The position numbers and the translations under genes were made by a program. DNA of 64,000 nt. Source: Cytospora piceicola (taxonomy: Eukaryota > Ascomycota > Sordariomycetes > Diaporthales > Cytosporaceae). This document shows positions 57,658 to 64,000 of this stretch, piece by piece; positions within the stretch are counted from its first letter, which is position 1; each line of letters opens with the position of its first letter. Under the pieces are notes generated by a model. That model was not told the origin of the DNA. It did no database searches and was given only the letters and a program-made list of their open reading frames with translations. The DNA lies in the NCBI GenBank assembly GCA_023375675.1, contig JALQBC010000002.1, forward strand, positions 1,116,001 to 1,180,000, given 5' to 3'.

Positions 57658-58560
57658 GTGGCGCTTACCCCTGTTAATCTGTACTAGCACTTTCCTTGCC
57701 TTCCCCCTTCGCCTTGCCACAATCATGGATCATCGCCTCATAGTAACATACTAAGTATCGAAACTCCCCATGACTCCAGAATTCCCCCCACAAGCACCAG
57801 GATTTGGTGACAGGGGTGGGTGAGCCTCATTGATTCCCTGCCCTTCCTCAATATCAATAATCGTTTCTCAACAGGCTTCCGCTATCTCCTTTTTTGGTAA
57901 ACACAATCAACAATACCTATGTACCCATGTGATGTTGCCACAAATGTTGTCCAGAATGTGCAGGGTGTCGTATTGTTTCAAACAACCGGATGGTCTCGGC
58001 CGGGTGCAAGAGACTGAGACCCCTCCTTCAAACCCAATGTGATGACCACCAAGCGGCCCGACGGCCACCTCGGTGTTGCTCCTCCTTCTCCACCTCCAAG
58101 AATACATACTACCTAGGTAGATATCCGACCAGCCGACTCTGAAGGGAGAGGGCAAATTGGGTCCACTGGTCTGGGTCAATCTTATCAATGGCATACCGGG
58201 TATGGAACACGAAGGTATACTGAGTAGTGTCAGTTATCTTCACAAGCACTCACTGTCTATCAAATCTAGATTGTGTAGAGTGTGGATCACAAGAGGGGCC
58301 GACGGGAGTCAACACGACGGCAGGACGGTAAAGATGGACTCTCGACTGCCTAAATCCCAATAGTGTACCTACTTAAGTACCTACCTAGGTAGGTCGGTAG
58401 GTACAGTCAGTCTGAAAAAATACCGATCACGAGAAATCCACACTAAATCTGTCACTAACTCAACTACTTCCAAATGCTATAGATCTTCCAGTTTCTATAC
58501 AAATCACTAGCAAATAAGACGAGACGATGTATAATTAATTAAAATTCTATATATAATTAC
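57658..58560. other. intergenic stretch between two transposon relics
   Basis: Ordinary base composition until about 58,500, where it turns sharply AT-rich. It contains two exact TACCTAGGTA copies (58110, 58382), the second within a 60-nt cluster of related palindromes. No gene is supported. Confidence 0.65.
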
Positions 58561-59696
58561 CTAATATTTTGTATACTAGCCGTTTACTTTTATAACCGCG
58601 TTAAGGCGATTTAATATCGTTAAGGCTAGGTTTTAGAAAACCTTTTCTTTAATTTTATTTTAAACCTCGACTGCGGCTCTAATAAGCTTTCGGTACGAAG
58701 TTTTAATACTAAAAAGGATAGCTAAATCTAGGTACTTTTTATTAATCTCGCCTTTTAATAGCTTCTAAACGTTTTTAATCGGGTTAAGGTTAAGGCTATA
58801 AGGTAAGTAATCTATTAAAGTTACACTATTTTTAAAACACTATTCTTTTAGCTACTTTATTATAATCTTCGCCTTATAAACTAAAGCGTTGTTTTATTAG
58901 AAAATAGACTTAGGTTTATAAATAGTTTCTAAATACTCTTAATATAACTCGAGAATTCGAGCTCTGTTTACGTTATTACGTTTTAATATTTTAAAACCTT
59001 ATAAAGCGATAAAGGCTGTTTATTTATTATAGTTAAAAGCCCTTTAGAATATTTAGGAATATTTTATTAACTTAGCTTTTAGCTAGACGTTCTTAGGTAA
59101 TAATCGTTCTCTTTAAAGGATAATTATAGTAGTTAAAATAAAGGTTAACGTAAAAGGTAGGTTTAACTTACTTTATAATATTAAATCTACTTTATACGAT
59201 CGCTATTACTATACGCTACTGTTAACTCGTCTAACTAAACTAATCGCTTTTAAAGTAAAGCTAGTTTTCGTATATATAGCTTAGTATAAGTAAGCCGTTT
59301 TACGGTAACTTTAAGGGTAATAAAAGGCCTTCGAAATGCCTTAACGTAGTATATACCTTTACGTTAAAGCGTTGTCTTTAAAGTATCTTCGTAATATTTT
59401 AAACGGAGCTTTCGGAGTATATCTTAAGCCGTAATAAAAGGTTATCGATTAATTAGGTTTTTAATATAGTTAATTTATTCGAGAGAAATTAATCGAAGTT
59501 GCCCTCGGCCTAAGGAGGAGATGCTACTATTCTAAGCCTCGTAGCGAGCGATAAGGCTAGTAATAAAGCCCTCGGGAACGCTATATTTCGTAAAAAGGGT
59601 CCGTCGGGTCTAACCTAAATTATATTTAGTAATAATCTTAGTCTTCGTATAAGGTGAATAATGCTGTTTAGGCCTTCGAGGGCTTCGTGGGGTCAT
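58561..59696 (-). pseudogene. Tc1/mariner-type transposase, broken by RIP-type stop codons
   Basis: On the minus strand an ATG at 59696 opens MTPRSPRRPKQHYSPYTKTK, a typical start for fungal Tc1-like transposases. A helix-turn-helix-like block with TLFTKYSVPEGFITSL follows. Near the C-terminus YSLNLNPIKNVW corresponds to the family's YSPDLNPIENVW around the third catalytic acid, and is followed by KLLKGEIN. Numerous TAG and TAA codons break the frame, the DNA is AT-rich and CpA/TpG is almost gone, so it is RIP-degraded. Its ends are unclear: no convincing terminal inverted repeat or TA duplication was found. The last readable stop is the TAG at 58561-58563. Confidence 0.8.
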
Positions 59697-61311
59697 TTTG
59701 TAGTTATTATAAAAGAGAGGGTTTAAAATGGCTGAATCGCGGTCGCGAAAAATCGCGGTCGTGATCGTTTATTTCCCGTCCCCACTGTATATACAGATCT
59801 GTCTGTCATCCAGAAGCTGCCAGAAAACCGCCTTTACTATGTACAATCTGGAGCAGTCTGGCAGTCTTGGGAGGTTCGGCATCCTTGCCGCGGCAACCTG
59901 CAGTAGTGACGCATTGCTGCGAAGCTTAAACCCTCCTGCAGCACCTGGGGCCTCCAAAGCCCCTCCAAAGAGGATATGCGGCTGAAACGTCGTTGTTGAT
60001 ATCCCGTCCGGCGGATCGCCCGCCCCCCCCTCAAGTCGGCTGGTCGGCCTGGTCGGCCACGTCAACGCGCGCTAGAAAGATCTCAGGTGTCAAGGGTCCC
60101 GAGGACCTGACGTTCCTTATCCAAGACCCTGGGTGCATATTGACGTGTACGGAGGGGAGTCTCATTCAGTTCAAGACCAGCACATTGTCGCGTTCCACGA
60201 TCGGCGCCGAGGGTCTGAAGAGCTGGCACTATCCCTTCTTCCTTGGCTCCTTCTTGGCTCCCTCCGCCCCACTGCTCCTTATATTCTTATTTTTCTCTTA
60301 TTTCCAATGTCTGGGGGGTGGGGGGGGGGGAGTTTGACCTTGGTTGGTGAAAACGGCCAATAATGCCCAAGTTTGGACTCTATTGTCGAGACTATTAAGT
60401 ACGACAGTACAAGAGCCAAGTCCCTCCGTCAGCGTCTGGAACTGGCTTCCAAGGTTCTCTCGTGACCAACCCGCCAGATCAAGCCGTGCTGACCAAAACA
60501 AACAAAACATCGCCGCATCCCCCCTCCCCTCCGCATTTCTCATTTCTCCCGTCTGTCTATCAATTGAGTCAGAACGTCGCGTCCGCATTGCATATCTCAA
60601 GTGCAATAGTATGATGTAATTCTAGCAATTGTTTTCTGTTTTCTGTTTTCTGTTTTCTTCTTTCTCCGTGCCATCCATTCCGGGTCGCATCAACAACGCA
60701 ATTCCTCAAGTGGTCAACACTACCTAGGTAGCTATCTAGATGGCCCCTTGTCCTTGGCACTTCCCTTTCCCCAGACGGACCGCATGTCAACGTGTGATAC
60801 CGCCATGTGGGCCCCCCGCCCGCCGTTGTATCCACACCAGTCGGAGATACTGGTGTGTAGCCAGGTACATAGCATTGAGGCTATGGCACGGTCTTGATCT
60901 GCAAGGGACCAGCGGCCCGTCCCAGCTTCTGAGCAAGCTCGATTCATCATTCACAAGTCGCGACATGACCCCAAGGGCGCGACATGACCAAAGGGCGCGA
61001 CTAGGTGAGACGAACTTCTAGCGCTCATTGAGTTTATTGATTTCGAGATTATACGTGAAGGTAAAAACCTCAATGGTTTTGACGCTGATTTGGAATACAA
61101 CGCCGTGCTCTTCCCACCCCGTTCCCGCCCGTCCATCTGTATCTATCAAATCACACGTTGGGTATCAAATTATTCAGGTTCGTCAAGCATACTAACCTCT
61201 CCATCGTTTCCTTTCTCTACCTCGTAGCGTAGGCGGCTTCGACTTGTCCCTATTTGCAATCGTAACGAAATTTCTCTCGAGGTAAGTGAGACCGGTCTGG
61301 CATGGCCCAGC
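59697..61311. other. intergenic region between the Tc1/mariner relic and MED1
   Basis: Composition returns to normal by about 59,740. It contains a direct repeat of ATCGCGGTCG (59736 and 59752), one TACCTAGGTA (60721), a G run near 60310 and three TTTTCTG units at about 60630-60655. The right end is the 3' flank of MED1. Short open frames lack recognisable domains. Confidence 0.6.
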
Positions 61312-63433
61312 TCATGCTCCCAAATGAACCCGGATCCATTCGCACCAGAGCCCAATGTCCTCAAAGAACATCAAGCGGCGGCCCAGCCTCTCCTTCCTGA
61401 ACGACGGGTTGGGCTCCGACCCCTCCACAGGCTTGCCGCCCTCGTCAAGCACTCGCCCTTCGTCGTCGACGATATTCGTGGACTCGACCTGGACCACGCC
61501 GTTGCGCTCGATGTCGACCGTGATCTGCGCCGGCCTGCCTCTGAAGGGGAACATTATATGCAGCTTGGGGTTAGGCTGCGGGTGCGCGTTGAGAGTGACG
61601 TCAACCTTGACAGGCCCCTCTTCCGGGGACGTCCCAGTCATGGGGTGGTCTGCCCCCGCCTTCTTGTCGGCGTTGCTCAACCAGGTCTGGAACTCGTCGG
61701 ATTTGGCGATGACCTTGGTAGCAGGTTTACTCTCGGTCTTGGGTGCTTCTTCTTCTGGGGACTCGACCTTGCCAAATGCCTTGTCGAGTAGGTTCCAGAG
61801 GAAAGCATACTGCCTCAGTGTGGGAAGCATGTTGACCAACTGCGAAGGATGCGAGAATGGCAGCTCAGTCAAAGTCTGTCCGTATACAGGCTTGTGAATG
61901 AAGAGTCGGTTCTCGTGCGTCTTCGGTGCTGGCTTCCTATCCCTGGTAAAGGCCTTGACTCTCCTCACAGTTGTGATCATACGCGGTTCTGCCGCACTGT
62001 AGTCACCCTCAGGGGGGAATATGAGGTAGTCGAAAGTGTGCATGAAGGCCGGGTTCAGATGAGGGGGCGGCGCGCCCGTCAGGTGGTGCATTTCTTCCCA
62101 GACGCTCGAGGGGAGAGTGACAGGTGGGTCAAGCGTGGCCATGAACATCACGTCGGCCAGTTTCGGCCCCGACAGTGCCAGAGGGTCGTTCTCCGGTTGC
62201 ACCCCCTCGGTCCCGGGTAAGAAGCACTCTGGCGGCTCCTGCCAATTCAGCAGCGGCCCTTGGAGGCCATCTCCTGCTGGAAGTTCGATCTCGTCCGCTA
62301 TCCACTGGTTGGAGACCCTGACAGGAGCCGAATAGACCAGAGCATTCCTCTCCGCACAGCCGATCAGAATGCCCCAAGTCTTTCCAAGCTTGTACTTCTC
62401 TCTGGACTCTTCGCTCCGTGGAATGAAGAATCTCTGCTCGCGCCAGTAGTCCAGGCACATGCCTACATGTCCTCTCTCGTGCATGACAGGTTGACCGTTG
62501 CGCTCACACATCGCGAGGATTCGGATATGGTCGTCGCCCTTCTGACTAAGCTCCGAGTCTTCGCGAATTTTTTTCATGTCCCAGTCGTACAACTTGTCCA
62601 AACTCTCGTATAGACCGGCAACAGCATCGTGTGCCACGATATGGGGTTTACTGTCGTCCTTGTCAAGAACGCTCAGCTTGTCGAGGACCGCCAGACGTTC
62701 GAGGTTGGCGGCAAACTTGTCGAGCGTCTTTGTCCAGGGGATCTGGTTCGGTGCCAGCTTCAGGTCGTCGAGGATGATGGCTTCGGCCTTGCTTGCGTAT
62801 TTCGTCACGGAAGGCCCCGACACTGGAAACTGTAAACTAACGCTCTGCACGACATGATCCTTCATGCCGATCTCCAAGGCGACTGTGTCTCCTGCTATGA
62901 CGAATACCCTGGCTCCAGGGTTCTCTTCCCAGAGGCAATCCAGTCCTACTCTTTTTGTCAATCTCTCCAACCCCTCGTCGCTCACGATCCCTTTCTTTTG
63001 CTGTCCAGATGTTAGCCGCTTCTCCAGCAGCGCAAGGACGTGGGTCTCAATAAGTTACCCCTAGTATTTGTATGACTTCCTCCAGTCTCTTCTGCCGCTC
63101 TTCATCGCCGCTAGGTCGCGGAAGGCCCATCGATCCCATCCCCATGCCGTCCGAAGCCAGGTCGAAGCCGCCGAACAGGGCGGCGGCAGAGGGGCTGTCG
63201 AAGTTCATGGGGGCGGGCCCCGGCTGGCTGGTACCCATCAGGGCCACGGTTGCCGCAGGCGATTTCTTGAACTGCTGTGGTGACGACCTCGGCCCGTGGG
63301 GGGAGAAGGCGGGTAGGTTCGAGTACGGGGTCGAGGCCGATGCGCCTGGGGTCGCGGCGGCGCCGTGTTGCGAGGGCTGCGGCGTCTTGCCCTGCTGCGA
63401 GGGCGCGTGTTTCATGGGCTGCGGTGTCGTCAT
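61312..63433 (-). CDS. MED1: Mediator of RNA polymerase II transcription subunit 1
   Basis: Med1 belongs to the middle module of Mediator, which links gene-specific factors with RNA polymerase II in the nucleus. Minus-strand exons are 63433-63059 and 63000-61312, with a 58-nt phase-0 intron (GTAACT...GGACAG), giving 687 residues. The first ~105 residues are Pro/Ser/Gln/Ala-rich and disordered. They lead into a helical start (EERQKRLEEVIQILG) that splices to QKKGIVSDEGLERLTKRVGL, the beginning of the fungal Med1 domain. Further blocks are GDTVALEIGMKDHVVQSVSL, DLKLAPNQIPWTKTLDKFAA and WADPPECF-like WQEPPECFLPG. The end WCEWIRVHLGA is complete with a stop at 61312. Without splicing, the first frame would stop after LGVTY. 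The family is recognised by overall pattern and not by a search. Confidence 0.88.
63001..63058 (-). other. intron in MED1 (58 nt)
   Basis: Minus-strand donor CTAGGG|GTAACT and acceptor CTGGACAG|CAAAAG with a GCTAAC branch-like site about 11 nt before the acceptor. Confidence 0.88.
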
Positions 63434-64000
63434 CTTGTCGTTGGTCCTGACGATGGTCTGTACGATCGAGAAGGGGGGCGGGCGCCTTAGTAGCTGACTC
63501 CCAGGAGTGTCCGGAAGTAGAGCTCGGTATCGTCTTACTCGGTCAAATCTCGACGGATCTGATCGCTATCGGGTTTCGAGTCAATCCATATATCTCGGTA
63601 ATTAAAGAATCATATCCTTGGGCATAGAAATGCCACACCAATGGTCGAAGGTCTAAAGGGCTGAAGATGTTGAATGCGGAGGCTTTGGTTTTTCGGCAGC
63701 TGAGCTGAGGGTGCTGGTGGGGCAGCTCCAATGCACCTGGGCGTGCTCCAGGATCAGTGGGGTTGATCCCCTGCAGCTTTACTGTACCTGGTACCTATAC
63801 ACTGTACTTACGCCCAGGTAGGTACCTAGGTAGCCTCTTGGACGAACTACCCGATAAATCATCAACCCAATCTGAACTTGCAGTTGCTAGCGATATTATA
63901 TTCTAACTCTTGAGGTGCAGACCTGTACTTACAACCGTACACAAGCATCTGCCTCGATGTCGAATAAGCGAGGATAAGTCTTCAACCACATGAGGATTCT
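63434..64000. other. MED1 upstream region, to the window edge
   Basis: It holds the MED1 promoter. One exact TACCTAGGTA (63823-63832) sits in a cluster of GTACCT/AGGTA repeats 390 nt upstream of the ATG. No other gene is supported before the edge. Confidence 0.65.

Overview
The window is nuclear DNA of a filamentous ascomycete (Pezizomycotina), most likely a Sordariomycete. Genes carry short GT-AG introns (55-66 nt in nsdD, wee1 and MED1). The two transposon relics show RIP-type decay: CpA/TpG is scarce, TpA is high, and reading frames are broken mainly by TAG/TAA codons. The proteins (NsdD/SUB-1-type GATA factor, Wee1/AnkA-type kinase, fungal Med1, fungal glutamate-cysteine ligase) fit the same group. 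The species cannot be named from the sequence.

Layout. 1-1407 (+): 3' part of glutamate-cysteine ligase, cut by the window edge. 1.4-8.0 kb: no supported gene. 8113-12366 (+): a 1417-residue, mostly disordered conserved-type protein preceded by two short upstream ORFs. 13240-14696 (+): free methionine-R-sulfoxide reductase of 188 residues from six coding exons, one of 5 nt and one holding only the ATG. 14.7-31.3 kb: a 16.6-kb gap between two convergent genes, full of simple repeats. 31262-32856 (-): nsdD. 32.9-49.0 kb: a second large gap with only weak gene candidates. 49038-52605 (-): wee1-type kinase. 53745-57650: a complete but RIP-mutated Mutator-like element with 66-bp terminal inverted repeats and a 7-bp target duplication, carrying a tRNA-like Pol III unit near its right end. 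58561-59696 (-): RIP-mutated Tc1/mariner transposase. 61312-63433 (-): Mediator subunit Med1.

The genes do not form an operon or biosynthetic cluster. By family they cover glutathione synthesis and methionine-oxide repair, developmental control (NsdD), mitotic entry (Wee1) and RNA polymerase II transcription (Med1). The two features least explained by ordinary annotation are a palindromic decamer, TACCTAGGTA, present in 16 exact copies, all outside coding exons (chance expectation about 0.06), and the tRNA-like structure inside the Mutator-like element, whose anticodon arm is a long hairpin. All splice sites were read by eye and have no transcript support here.
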